From Hyphomonas sp. (GTDB taxonomy: Bacteria > Pseudomonadota > Alphaproteobacteria > Caulobacterales > Hyphomonadaceae): a stretch of 64,000 bases of DNA. The stretch lies in NCBI RefSeq assembly GCF_013823385.1, contig NZ_PNMA01000013.1:33956-97955 (forward strand). Direction: 5' to 3'. Under the pieces are notes generated by a model. It did not search any database. It saw nothing but the letters and a program-made list of their open reading frames with translations, and was not told where the DNA came from. The translations under genes and the position numbers were made by a program. Shown here piece after piece: positions 16,313 through 24,614 of this stretch (the first letter of the stretch is position 1; each line of letters opens with the position of its first letter).

Positions 16313-16505
16313 GGCCGCCTTATCGCGCCACCGGCAGAAAAAGTCACGCCGATGCTACAGGAAAGGTTTTCAACCCTGAAGTGGCCCGGGGCTTGCACTC
16401 ACCTTGCCAGACCGCGTAGCGGTAACCCTGACGGCATGTCTCCATGGCACCCCGTGTGCCAGATCAGGATGTGCCGGTGGGGCCAGACAGACCAGAGGGG
16501 CCAGC

Positions 16506-17441
16506 GTGCGGGACAACGGGCAGTATACGCAAAAAATTGCGGTCATTCTTCCATGCTACAATGAAGAAGCCACCATTGGGCAGGTTATCGCGGAGTTCCG
16601 GGCCGCCTTGCCCATGGCGGAAATCGTTGTGTGCGACAACAATTCCTCCGACCGGACGTCCGAAGTCGCCCGCGCGGCAGGCGCCACGGTGCTGTTTGAA
16701 GCCTATCAGGGCAAGGGAAACGCCGTCCGCCGCCTCTTCAATGATGTGGATGCGGATGTGTATGTGATGGCGGATGGGGATGTGACCTATGACGCCGCAG
16801 CCGCGCCCGGCATGATTGACCGGCTCCTCGCCGAACGCCTCGCCATGGTTTGCGGGGCGCGCGTCTCTGAGGAGGCAGAGGCCTACCGCCTCGGCCACAA
16901 GTTCGGCAACTGGATGCTCACCGGCCTTGTCCGCTGGTCCTTCGGTGACCGGTTCAGGGACATGCTCACGGGCTATCGCGTCTTCAGCCGCCAGTTCGTC
17001 AAGAGCTTCCCGGCGCTGTCAAACGGCTTCGAGATCGAGACCGAACTCTGCGTGCACACGCTGCGTCTGCGCCTCCCCTCTGCCGAGGTGGACACCGTCT
17101 ACCGCGCCCGCCCGGCCGGCTCGTCCAGCAAGCTCAACACCTTCCGCGACGGGTTCCAGATCCTGCGCGTCATCAGCCGGCTGGTCCGGGATGAAAAGCC
17201 GCTGGAATTCTTCTCCGCCCTCGCCGGCCTGCTCATCCTGACGGCCAGCATATTGATGGCGCCGATCCTGGTGACCTATCTGGAAACCGGGCTGGTTCCG
17301 CGCTTTCCGACGCTGTTCGTCGCCCTGGCGCTGTTCCTGACGGGCATTCTCGGCTTCTCCATCGGCCTTACCCTGGACACGCTGTCGCGGGGCCGAACCG
17401 AAACGCGGCGCCTGGCCTTCATGGCGGCCGCCCGCAACTGA
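16506..17441 (+). CDS. Family 2 glycosyltransferase, GtrB/dolichol-P-mannose-synthase type
   Basis: Inner-membrane glycosyltransferase that would move a sugar from an NDP-sugar to a polyprenyl phosphate. The GT-A domain has the start motif VILPCYNEE, DNNSSDRT and MADGDVTYD (acid site). Two C-terminal membrane helices (about residues 225-285) match GtrB-type enzymes. The start is taken as GTG 16506 because AGAGGGG precedes it and the family motif begins a dozen codons later; the frame extends upstream, but that part is not protein-like. 311 residues. It is followed at 31 bp by a polytopic protein and then a GtrA protein, the arrangement of a serotype-conversion-like cassette. Confidence 0.85.
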   Translation: MRDNGQYTQKIAVILPCYNEEATIGQVIAEFRAALPMAEIVVCDNNSSDRTSEVARAAGATVLFEAYQGKGNAVRRLFNDVDADVYVMADGDVTYDAAAAPGMIDRLLAERLAMVCGARVSEEAEAYRLGHKFGNWMLTGLVRWSFGDRFRDMLTGYRVFSRQFVKSFPALSNGFEIETELCVHTLRLRLPSAEVDTVYRARPAGSSSKLNTFRDGFQILRVISRLVRDEKPLEFFSALAGLLILTASILMAPILVTYLETGLVPRFPTLFVALALFLTGILGFSIGLTLDTLSRGRTETRRLAFMAAARN

Positions 17442-17472
17442 CGCTCCCATCCGGCCTGCAGGAACCGACGCC

Positions 17473-19002
17473 ATGTCCCTCCTTACACTGAATGGACGCC
17501 TTCGCCCGGCAGTTGTTGTCCTCGCCTTCGCCCTGCTCCTGGCCCTTCCTTCCATTGTGAACGGCAAGCCGTTCCTGTTCTATGACAGCACCCACTATTA
17601 TGACGTTGGCAAGCTGATTTCCTCGAAGGTTCTGCCCGCGCCGCTGCCCGGCGCCGAGGCAGGCGGGGGAGCGGCAGACCTTGCCCCGGAAGACACTGCC
17701 ACCCCCGCAGATGCCACAGGCGGGCTGTCTTCCATCGCCGGGGGACGCTCGCCGATTTACTCCGTGCTCGTCTATGTCCTCTCCAGCCTGTTCACGGCAT
17801 ATGGCGTTGTGGCGTTTCAGTGCGTGCTCGTGGCCTGGGTCCTCCAACGGTTCTTCCGCCTGCTTGCGCCCGCCGCCAGCACCCTCAGCCAGATGATGGC
17901 GGTGGCCGCGCTGGCCTTCCTGACCCCTCTGGGGTTTCACACCGCTTTCCTGATGCCCGATATTTTCGCCGGCATCTTTGTCGTGGCCGCGCTGATCCTG
18001 ATCCTCGACCGCGACCTGGGCTGGAAAGACATGCTGCTGCTGACGGCCCTGCTGGCCTTCTCGGCAACCATGCACGCCACCATCCTCGCCCTTGGCCTGG
18101 TGCTGGCCGTCCTCGCCCTGGCCTGCCGGTTCGTCCCGGCTTTCCGCTCCGGCGTAAATCCGAAGGCTGCCGGGGCCATCGCTGCCGCCCTCATTCTGTG
18201 CGCCGCATTTGGCGCGATCTACAAGAAGGGCGCCGAACTGGTCACCGGCCATACACTGCACAACGCGCCCTATCTTGCCGGCCGCGTGATCGCCGATGGG
18301 CCCGGCGCCCGATACCTTGAAACGCACTGCGATGAGGGCCGCTTCGCCATCTGCCAGTTCCAGGGGACCCGCTTTCTGGACCACAATGATTTTCTCTGGG
18401 GCAGCTACGGCGCCGCCGAGAACTGGATCGAGTCCGATCCGGAAGTGAAGCTGGCCGTGCAGGAGGAAGAGAAAGCCTTCGTCATTGCCGTTGTCTCGGC
18501 CTATCCCTTGCAGCAGTTGCAGGCGGCCTTCCGGCACACGGTGACGCAGCTGTCATACTTCGGCATTCGCGAAACAATCAACGGCGCGGAAGACATGATG
18601 GCCCTGCCCGCCTTCAGCGGCAATGAGCTGATGACCCATGTGCCAAATCTCGAGGGATGCGCCACAGGCACGCGCTGCCAGGCCCAGAACCCCCTGCGTC
18701 AGGCCTGGGGCAGTCTGGTCTATGCCTGCCTGCTGGCCACATTGGCCGCCGTCACCGTGCTTGTGGCGATCCGCCTGCCGCGTATCTTCGCTCAGGCAGC
18801 GCCGGTTGAACGCGGGCCGCAGAAGATCCTCATTGCGGGCCTTATCGTTCTGGCCGTGCTGCTGGCAAATGCGGCTGTGTGCGGATCACTCTCCGGCCCG
18901 CACGACCGGTATCAGGCACGGGTGGCGTGGATTGCCTTCCTCGTGCTGAGCACGGGCATTCTCTACTGGAAAAGCGTCAGGCCCGATGAAACGGCTGCTT
19001 GA
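17473..19002 (+). CDS. Polytopic membrane protein, putative GtrX-type transferase
   Basis: A 509-residue integral membrane protein with about ten hydrophobic helices and a large loop between about residues 245 and 415 containing four Cys (HCDEGRFAICQ, GCATGTRC). An early loop carries an acidic, Gly/Ala-rich segment (FYDSTHYYDVG, then about 55-80). No known family signature was recognised. By position between GtrB-like and GtrA-like genes it would be the polytopic glycosyltransferase that moves the lipid-linked sugar to an external acceptor (inference). It is co-transcribed and overlaps the GtrA gene by 17 bases. Confidence 0.6.
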   Translation: MSLLTLNGRLRPAVVVLAFALLLALPSIVNGKPFLFYDSTHYYDVGKLISSKVLPAPLPGAEAGGGAADLAPEDTATPADATGGLSSIAGGRSPIYSVLVYVLSSLFTAYGVVAFQCVLVAWVLQRFFRLLAPAASTLSQMMAVAALAFLTPLGFHTAFLMPDIFAGIFVVAALILILDRDLGWKDMLLLTALLAFSATMHATILALGLVLAVLALACRFVPAFRSGVNPKAAGAIAAALILCAAFGAIYKKGAELVTGHTLHNAPYLAGRVIADGPGARYLETHCDEGRFAICQFQGTRFLDHNDFLWGSYGAAENWIESDPEVKLAVQEEEKAFVIAVVSAYPLQQLQAAFRHTVTQLSYFGIRETINGAEDMMALPAFSGNELMTHVPNLEGCATGTRCQAQNPLRQAWGSLVYACLLATLAAVTVLVAIRLPRIFAQAAPVERGPQKILIAGLIVLAVLLANAAVCGSLSGPHDRYQARVAWIAFLVLSTGILYWKSVRPDETAA

Positions 19003-19384
19003 ATCCTCCGGGGCCAGATACCTGCTGGCCAGCATCGCGGCGCTGGCGATAGACTACGCCCTGACGCTGACCCTCTATCATTTGAGCGGGCTCAGCCTGA
19101 CGGCCTCTGCCGCCATCTCCTTCTTCGCGGTGGGGCTGGCATTCTACTTCGTCCACGAATTCTGGTCGTTCCGCACCGATAACTCCGCCTTCTCCTTCGT
19201 CCGGCTGGGCGGAAACCTAGCCGTTCTGATCGCTGCGGGCGCCGTCCGCGCCGGCGTCATCGGCCTGCTGGAAGGGCTGCAGTCTCCCGAAGGCCTCTGG
19301 GTCAGCGTGTATTTCGGCGCCGGGGTGGCCTGTTCCTTCACGACCAATTTCCTGCTCAACCGGCTTCTGATTTTCCGGCGCTGA
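18986..19384 (+). CDS. GtrA family membrane protein
   Basis: A 132-residue protein with four membrane helices and the typical GtrA pattern: RYLLASIAALAIDYALTLTL at the start, FVHEFWSF after helix 2, and FTTNFLLNRLLIFRR at the end. GtrA proteins are thought to flip undecaprenyl-phosphate-linked sugars across the inner membrane. The ATG lies inside the end of the preceding gene, pointing to translational coupling in the three-gene cassette. Confidence 0.9.
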   Translation: MKRLLESSGARYLLASIAALAIDYALTLTLYHLSGLSLTASAAISFFAVGLAFYFVHEFWSFRTDNSAFSFVRLGGNLAVLIAAGAVRAGVIGLLEGLQSPEGLWVSVYFGAGVACSFTTNFLLNRLLIFRR

Positions 19385-19442
19385 GCCGGCAAGGCAGAAG
19401 CTGGCCATTGTGGCAACGCGCTGGCAGGCTTAGATCAGGCGC

Positions 19443-20255
19443 ATGCACCGCTTGTCCGACCGCGCCATCCTCCGCCTCACCGGCCCTGACACGCTCGCCC
19501 TCCTGGAGCGCACGGTCACCCATACGGTCCTGAACTGGCCAGACGGCGAAGCCCGCTACGGCGCCCTCCTCACCCCGCAAGGCAAGATCATTTCCGACTA
19601 TATCGCCCACCGCACGGCCAGCGGCGTGCTGATCGACGTGCATCAGGACGCCGCCGATGACCTGCTCAAACGCCTGAAGATGTTCCGCCTGCGCTCGGCG
19701 GTGGAGATTGCCCGCGCGGACGCGCTCGTCTCTGCCATCAGCCCTGACGGCGCCCCCGATCCGCGCAGCGCAAAGCTGCCCCGCCGCGCGGTGGTCCCCG
19801 CCGCTGAAGCCGCCGCCCCGCTGGACGGCTGGGACGCGCTCACAATCGCTGCCGGCATCCCCGAATGGGGCCGCGACTACCGCGCCGCCGAAGTCTTCCC
19901 CACCGACATCAACATGGATCTGATGCACGGCGTGGATTACAAGAAGGGCTGTTTCGTCGGCCAGGAAGTCGCCAGCCGCATGAAGCGCAAGGGCCTCATC
20001 CGCAAGCGCACCGTGCGCCTGAAGGGCGAAGGCCTCGCGCCGGGCGCCGAGCTGCGCGCCGGGGCGCTGGGGCTGGGCACGGTCACCAGCGCGGCGGCCG
20101 GCGAGGCCCTCGCCCTCATCCGCACCGACCGGTTCGCCCAGTCCATCGCTGGCCGGCAGCCCGTCACCGTCAACGACGCCCCCGCCGAAATCGACGGCGC
20201 GCCCTGGCTGATTGCCGAAGTCAAAGCCCATCTGGAGGCCAAAGCCGATGACTGA
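19443..20255 (+). CDS. ygfZ: YgfZ/GcvT-fold folate-binding protein
   Basis: Tetrahydrofolate-binding protein of the YgfZ/IBA57 family, which supports assembly or repair of iron-sulfur clusters in a subset of enzymes. The signature KGCFVGQE with its invariant Cys is in GVDYKKGCFVGQEVASRM (about residue 180). The upstream INMDLMHG block and the N-terminal GPDTLALLERTVT block also fit. 270 residues. The last codons overlap the start of tag (ATGACTGA), the first of three such overlaps in a row. Confidence 0.9.
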   Translation: MHRLSDRAILRLTGPDTLALLERTVTHTVLNWPDGEARYGALLTPQGKIISDYIAHRTASGVLIDVHQDAADDLLKRLKMFRLRSAVEIARADALVSAISPDGAPDPRSAKLPRRAVVPAAEAAAPLDGWDALTIAAGIPEWGRDYRAAEVFPTDINMDLMHGVDYKKGCFVGQEVASRMKRKGLIRKRTVRLKGEGLAPGAELRAGALGLGTVTSAAAGEALALIRTDRFAQSIAGRQPVTVNDAPAEIDGAPWLIAEVKAHLEAKADD

Positions 20256-20829
20256 ACCCCATGCCTGCGGCTGGGCGCCGGTAACCGACCCGCTCTACCG
20301 CGCCTATCATGACGAGGAATGGGGCGTGCCCGAGCGCGATCCCCGCGCGCTGTGGGAAAAGCTGCAGCTGGACGGGATGCAGGCAGGCCTCTCCTGGATC
20401 ACCATCCTGCGCAAGCGCGACAGCATCCGTGAGGAATTTGACAGCTTCGACCCGGAAAAGCTCGCCCGCTGGACGCCGAAACGCGCCGAAAAAGCGCTGC
20501 AAAACCCCGGCATCATCCGCAGCCCCAAGAAGATCGAGGCCGTCATCGGCAATGCCCGCACCTATCTTTCCATGATGGAGGCGGGCGAAGACTTCTCCGA
20601 CTATTGCTGGCGCTTTGTCGGCGGCAAGCCGATCGTGAACACGTGGAAGAACTTCCGCGAAGCCCCCACCAGCACGGACTGGTCGGCCAGGATGTCGAAA
20701 GACCTCAAGACGCGCGGCTTCAAGTTCGTCGGCCCCACAATCGTCTACGCATGGGCTCAGGCTGTTGGCATGGTCAACGACCATGAGGTAGGGTGTCCCC
20801 GTCACAAGGGAGTGCGGGAGAGATCATGA
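20248..20829 (+). CDS. tag: DNA-3-methyladenine glycosylase I
   Basis: Cytoplasmic base-excision repair enzyme that removes 3-methyladenine. The zinc-snap residues are all visible: C7 (HACGW), H21 (YHDEEWG), H179 and C183 (NDHEVGCPRH). The LQAGLSW-type motif appears as MQAGLSWITILRKR, and the pocket Glu lies in FDSFDPEKLA-side helices as expected. 193 residues, normal length. ATG 20248 is chosen because CGW must follow closely; it lies within the end of ygfZ. The stop overlaps the next gene (ATGA). Confidence 0.95.
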   Translation: MTEPHACGWAPVTDPLYRAYHDEEWGVPERDPRALWEKLQLDGMQAGLSWITILRKRDSIREEFDSFDPEKLARWTPKRAEKALQNPGIIRSPKKIEAVIGNARTYLSMMEAGEDFSDYCWRFVGGKPIVNTWKNFREAPTSTDWSARMSKDLKTRGFKFVGPTIVYAWAQAVGMVNDHEVGCPRHKGVRERS

Positions 20830-21035
20830 AAGCGCTAATGTTTGTCACGGCCGTGGGAATTCTGTCAGGGGTTGCAGGTTGCCAGAGCAGCGCGCCCCCG
20901 AATGCCTATGCCAATCCGCTTGATGCCTGCGCCAGCATTCAGGACGATGAAGACCGTGCCCGGTGCATGAAGAACATGGTGGCCGATGTCGCCCTCACAA
21001 CCAAGCGGGAAAAAGACCGCAAGAAAGGTCCATGA
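20826..21035 (+). CDS. Small lipoprotein
   Basis: A 69-residue protein with an n-region MKALMFVTAVGILSGVAG and lipobox VAG-C. The mature part has an acidic D-A-C-x-S-I-Q-D-D-E-D-R-A-R-C motif (two Cys, possible disulfide) and a Lys-rich end. The start overlaps the tag stop (ATGA) and its own stop overlaps the next lipoprotein's start. Both small lipoproteins share the pattern C-x(9)-D/E-rich-R-x-C, so they may be paralogues. Function unknown. Confidence 0.75.
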   Translation: MKALMFVTAVGILSGVAGCQSSAPPNAYANPLDACASIQDDEDRARCMKNMVADVALTTKREKDRKKGP

Positions 21036-21307
21036 TGCGCCATTTCGCCCTCGCTGGCGTCCTTCTGGCGCTGCTTCCCGCCGCCGGGTGCACCACCTGG
21101 CAGGACCGGGCCGAAGCCAAGGCGCTGGCCACCTGTCAGGACAAGGCCGATGCCGAGGAGCGCCGCCTCTGCCGCGAAACCGTGATGGCGGCGGAAAAGG
21201 CCAAATACGACAAGGAAGCAGAGGTCTGGGAAGAAAAGGTCCGCGCCGCCGAGGACCGGGAGCTTAACCGCAAGGTCTATGGCGGCCCCGGCCAGGTCGA
21301 CAAGTAA
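21032..21307 (+). CDS. Small lipoprotein
   Basis: A 91-residue protein with signal peptide MMRHFALAGVLLALLPAAGC and lipobox PAAG-C. The mature part is a charged helix rich in Glu, Lys and Ala with one Cys pair (ATCQDKADAEERRLCRE), spaced much like the pair in the preceding lipoprotein. The start could be ATG 21032 or ATG 21035; the first overlaps the stop of the previous gene. It is the fourth and last gene of the coupled chain that begins with ygfZ. Confidence 0.75.
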   Translation: MMRHFALAGVLLALLPAAGCTTWQDRAEAKALATCQDKADAEERRLCRETVMAAEKAKYDKEAEVWEEKVRAAEDRELNRKVYGGPGQVDK

Positions 21308-21438
21308 GCCCCCTCCAACGCCTCCTGCGGTTGGTCAGCCTTGTGCTGGCCCCGCAACGCGCGTTACAGCTTGCAAAATAAGAAGATAGCAAGAAGGGCC
21401 TGACGCCTGCGGGCGGACGGGCGCCGCCGGAGACCCCT

Positions 21439-22557
21439 ATGCCCCGCCCCGTCATTTCCGCCACAGGCCTGTGGACCCCGCCCAACTCGATTTCCAACGC
21501 AGAGCTTGTCGAAAGCTACAATGCCTGGGCCGACAGCTGGAACCTCGAAAACGCCGCCGATATCAGCTCCGGCCTGCTGGAGCCCAAGCCCCATTCCTCC
21601 GTCGAGTTCATCGAGAAGGCCTCGGGCATCAAGGCCCGCTATGTCATCGACAAGGAAGGCGTGCTCGATCCCGACATCATGACCCCGCGCATCCCCGAGC
21701 GCCCCAATGAGCAGATTTCGGTTCTCGCCGAAATGGCCGTGCTGGCCGCCCGCGACGCGCTGAAACGCGCCGGCCGCGACCCGAAGGATGTCGATGCGGT
21801 GATCTGCGCGGCCTCCAACATGCAGCGTGCCTATCCGGCCATGGCCATCGAGGTGCAGGACGCGCTCGGCATTCAGGGCTTCGCGTTTGACATGAACGTT
21901 GCCTGTTCCTCGGCCACCTTCGGCATCCAGACAGCGGCAGACTTCATCCGTTCGGGCAATGCCCGCTCGGTGCTCGTGGTGAACCCGGAAATCTGCTCGG
22001 GCCACCTCAACTTCACCGACCGCGACAGCCATTTCATCTTCGGCGATGTCGCCACCGCCATCCTGGTCGAGGACGAGGCCTTCGCCCCGGCGAAACACTG
22101 GAAAATCCTCGGCACGAAGCTGAAGACCCAGTTCTCCAACAATATCCGCAACAATTTCGGCTTCCTGAACCGCGCCGCCCCCGATGGCATCGGCGCGCCC
22201 GACAAGCTGTTCGTCCAGGAAGGCCGCAAGGTGTTCAAGGAAGTGGTGCCGATGGTGGCGGAGATGATCAGTACCCATCTGACCGAACTCGGCCTCAAGG
22301 CCGCCGAATTGAAACGCATGTGGCTCCACCAGGCCAACGCCAACATGAACCGGCTGATCTCATCAAAAGTGCTCGGCCATGAAGCCACCGAAGCGGAAAG
22401 CCCCACGGTGCTCGACACCTACGCCAACACATCCTCGGCCGGCTCGATCATCGCCTTCCATCTGCACTCGGATGATTTCGCCCCCGGCGAAAAAGGCCTC
22501 ATCTGCTCCTTCGGCGCGGGCTATTCAGCCGGCACCGTGTTCGTGGAGCGGACCTAG
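21439..22557 (+). CDS. Beta-ketoacyl-ACP synthase III-like (FabH family)
   Basis: Condensing enzyme of the thiolase fold. The full Cys-His-Asn triad is visible: C156 (NVACSSATFG), H297 (WLHQANANMN), N330 (YANTSSAGSI). With 372 residues it is longer than classic FabH; an insertion at about residues 25-60 (NAWADSWNLENAADISSGLLEPK) is typical of the FabH-like group with the ATGLWTPPNSI start. It may prime fatty acid synthesis or make another beta-keto acyl product. It stands alone, with no acyl carrier protein or other fab gene nearby. The hairpin at 22586-22605 follows. Confidence 0.85.
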   Translation: MPRPVISATGLWTPPNSISNAELVESYNAWADSWNLENAADISSGLLEPKPHSSVEFIEKASGIKARYVIDKEGVLDPDIMTPRIPERPNEQISVLAEMAVLAARDALKRAGRDPKDVDAVICAASNMQRAYPAMAIEVQDALGIQGFAFDMNVACSSATFGIQTAADFIRSGNARSVLVVNPEICSGHLNFTDRDSHFIFGDVATAILVEDEAFAPAKHWKILGTKLKTQFSNNIRNNFGFLNRAAPDGIGAPDKLFVQEGRKVFKEVVPMVAEMISTHLTELGLKAAELKRMWLHQANANMNRLISSKVLGHEATEAESPTVLDTYANTSSAGSIIAFHLHSDDFAPGEKGLICSFGAGYSAGTVFVERT

Positions 22558-22585
22558 TCGACGCGCCGCGTTCTCCGCCCCACGC

Positions 22586-22605
22586 ATCCCCGCGCAGGCG
22601 GGGAT
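22586..22605. repeat. Short palindromic hairpin
   Basis: A perfect 8-bp stem ATCCCCGC/GCGGGGAT with a four-base loop, placed between the FabH-like gene and the convergent 49-codon ORF. It is of the type common as dispersed palindromic units in high-GC alphaproteobacteria. It lacks a T-run, so a terminator role is only possible. Confidence 0.5.
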
Positions 22606-22625
22606 CTCGCGCGGCCGGCAAAAGC

Positions 22626-22775
22626 CTATTCGTCGAAATCTTCGGTAAAGAGGTCGCCCCACAGGGCGCGGCGGCTGGCGCGGGCCGCTTCGGTCACAAC
22701 GATGACAGCCCCGCACACCAGCACAGCGACAGGAAAACCAGGCCCGGTTGCGAATTGGTGGAGGATATCAATCAT
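22626..22775 (-). CDS. Small single-pass membrane protein (49 aa)
   Basis: Short frame with ATG at 22775 and TAG at 22626, preceded by AGGTG nine bases upstream. The product starts MIDILHQF, has one hydrophobic helix (PVAVLVCGAVIVVTEAA), a basic turn (RASRRA) and an acidic C-terminus (LFTEDFDE). The helix, flanking charges and ribosome site fit a real small membrane protein; no homologue is recognised. An in-frame GTG four codons upstream is an alternative start. Confidence 0.5.
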   Translation of the reverse strand: MIDILHQFATGPGFPVAVLVCGAVIVVTEAARASRRALWGDLFTEDFDE

Positions 22776-22983
22776 TGCGCGGGTCACCTGTTACTCTACT
22801 TGCCTGATGCCACGGCCCCCGGAAAATTCGGGGCCATCGCCGCTGTTGCAAGGGTTATGCCTGACAGGCCTTAATGCGTCATTGGCAAAGCGGGGCATAA
22901 ACAAGGCGAGTTTGTAACCGTATTGCCGCCGTTTATTTACCCGTACTACCAATCCCTTAAGATGCCCCCATGGAGCCCACCTC

Positions 22984-23595
22984 TTGAAGCGTTCTGTTAA
23001 GCCCCCCCGCGTCTGGCAACGGATGCTGTCTGGCCGCCGTCTCGATCTGGCGCACCCCTCGCCCATGGATGTGGAAATCGAGGACATCGCCCATGGCCTC
23101 GCCCGTGTGGCCCGCTGGAACGGGCAGACACGGGGCGAACACGCCTTCTCGGTGGCCGAACATTCGGTGCTGGTGGAGCAGATCGTGCGCCGGCTGGAGC
23201 CCGGCCTCAGCCCCGATGCCTGGCTGACCGCCCTGCTGCATGACAGCCCCGAATATGTGATCGGCGACATGATCTCCCCCTTCAAGGCGCTGCTGGGGGA
23301 AAGCTACAAGGACATCGAAGCCCGCCTGCAGGAGGCGATCCACATCCGCTTCGGCCTCAAACCCGTCACCCCGGTAAAGCTCAAGAAGCTCATCAAGAAG
23401 GCCGACCATATCTGCGCCTGGTTCGAGGCGACCCAGCTGGCCGGCTTCAGCGAGGCTGAGTCCGATGGCTTCTTCGGCCACCCGCCGGAAGGCCTGAAAT
23501 TCCGCCTGAAGCCGCTCTCGGCGCCCGACGCCCAGAGGGTGTTCCTCAAACGCTTCGAGGATATCCAGGCCGTGATCGCGGCGGAGGCGGCCTGA
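22984..23595 (+). CDS. HD-domain phosphohydrolase (YfbR-like)
   Basis: Metal-dependent phosphohydrolase of 203 residues. The HD signature is ARWNGQTRGEHAFSVAEHS, then LLHDSPEYVIGDMISPFK, and a later D (KKADHICAW). The pattern resembles YfbR 5'-nucleotidases. The start is TTG 22984: conserved PRVWQRMLSGRRLDL must be included, and GGAG stands upstream. Its stop overlaps the start of the NAD regulator gene, so the two are translated together. A role in nucleotide or NAD turnover is therefore plausible (inference). Confidence 0.85.
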   Translation: MKRSVKPPRVWQRMLSGRRLDLAHPSPMDVEIEDIAHGLARVARWNGQTRGEHAFSVAEHSVLVEQIVRRLEPGLSPDAWLTALLHDSPEYVIGDMISPFKALLGESYKDIEARLQEAIHIRFGLKPVTPVKLKKLIKKADHICAWFEATQLAGFSEAESDGFFGHPPEGLKFRLKPLSAPDAQRVFLKRFEDIQAVIAAEAA

Positions 23596-24545
23596 TGCCC
23601 ACCGCCTCGCCGCTGCTGATTGGCCTCTCGGCCGTGATGGTCGCCATCCAGGAGGGCGAGCCGCATGTGCTGGTCACCCGCCGGCCCAGCGGCGAGGAAG
23701 CCCTGCCCTTCGGCCCGTTCGACCCGGACAATCACCGCACGTTTGACCTTTCCCTGCGCGGCTGGGTGCGCGAGCAGACCGGCTTTGAACTCGGCTATGT
23801 CGAACAGCTCTACACCTTCGGCGACAAGGACCGCGAAACCCCCGAAGCCACCGTCGTCGACGCCCCGCCCAACGCCCACGTCATCTCGGTCGGCTATCTG
23901 GCGCTGACGCCGGAAGAAAAGCCTGTCTCGGCAGACTTCGAGGCCCGCTGGCGCAGCTGGTATCAGTATTTTCCGTGGGAAGATCATCGCAGCGGCCGCC
24001 CCGGCCTGATCGACGGCGAGATCGCCCCGCGCCTCAAGACCTGGGCTGCCGGCAATGAACAGCGCGCCGAGCGCGCCCGCATCGCCTTTGGCCTCGACGG
24101 CGCCCGCTGGATCGAGGAGCGGGTGCTGGAGCGCTATGAGCTTCTGTATGAGGCGGGCCTGGTGGCCGAATGCGCGCGCGATGCCGGCCTGCCCGAGGCA
24201 GACATCCGCCTCGGCGCGGCGATGACCTCCGACCACAGACGGATTCTCGCCACCGGCCTCTCCCGCCTGCGCAGCAAGATCAAATACCGCCCGGTGGTGT
24301 TCGAGCTGATGCCGGACCGCTTCACCCTCACCGAGCTGCAGCGCGCCGTCGAGGCCATCCTCGGCCTGCCCCTGCACACGCAGAACTTCCGCCGCGCCCT
24401 GGAAAAAACCCAGCTTGTCACCGGCACCGGCCAGATGGAAACCTCCACCGGCGGGCGCCCGGCCGAACTCTTCACCTACCGGCGCCACCCCTCCGGCGGC
24501 TTCGCCGCGCCGGGCCTCGCCACCCCCCGGAAATCCGCAGACTGA
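23595..24545 (+). CDS. nadQ: NAD-biosynthesis regulator, NadQ/NrtR-like
   Basis: A 316-residue protein with an N-terminal Nudix-like domain (about 5-150) and a C-terminal winged-helix segment (about 230-300; FTLTELQRAVEAILG, NFRRALEKTQLV) as in Nudix-related NAD repressors. The catalytic Nudix box (GX5EX7REUXEEXGU) is not intact: the region reads LRGWVREQTGFELGY, so it probably senses rather than hydrolyses. The length and layout match the group annotated as the alphaproteobacterial NAD regulator. The symbol is assigned by family resemblance. ATG 23595 overlaps the upstream TGA. Its nad targets are not in this window. Confidence 0.7.
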   Translation: MPTASPLLIGLSAVMVAIQEGEPHVLVTRRPSGEEALPFGPFDPDNHRTFDLSLRGWVREQTGFELGYVEQLYTFGDKDRETPEATVVDAPPNAHVISVGYLALTPEEKPVSADFEARWRSWYQYFPWEDHRSGRPGLIDGEIAPRLKTWAAGNEQRAERARIAFGLDGARWIEERVLERYELLYEAGLVAECARDAGLPEADIRLGAAMTSDHRRILATGLSRLRSKIKYRPVVFELMPDRFTLTELQRAVEAILGLPLHTQNFRRALEKTQLVTGTGQMETSTGGRPAELFTYRRHPSGGFAAPGLATPRKSAD

Positions 24546-24560
24546 CGGACCTCCAAATGC

Positions 24561-24591
24561 AAAAAGCCCCCTCGTCGCCGAGGGGGCTTTT
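24561..24591. terminator. Bidirectional terminator nadQ / lon
   Basis: AAAAAGCCCCCTCG-TCG-CGAGGGGGCTTTT: a GC-rich stem flanked by A and T runs, between the convergent nadQ and lon genes, serving both strands. Confidence 0.9.
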
Positions 24592-24614
24592 CATTCTGTC
24601 CGGCCGTCAGGGCC

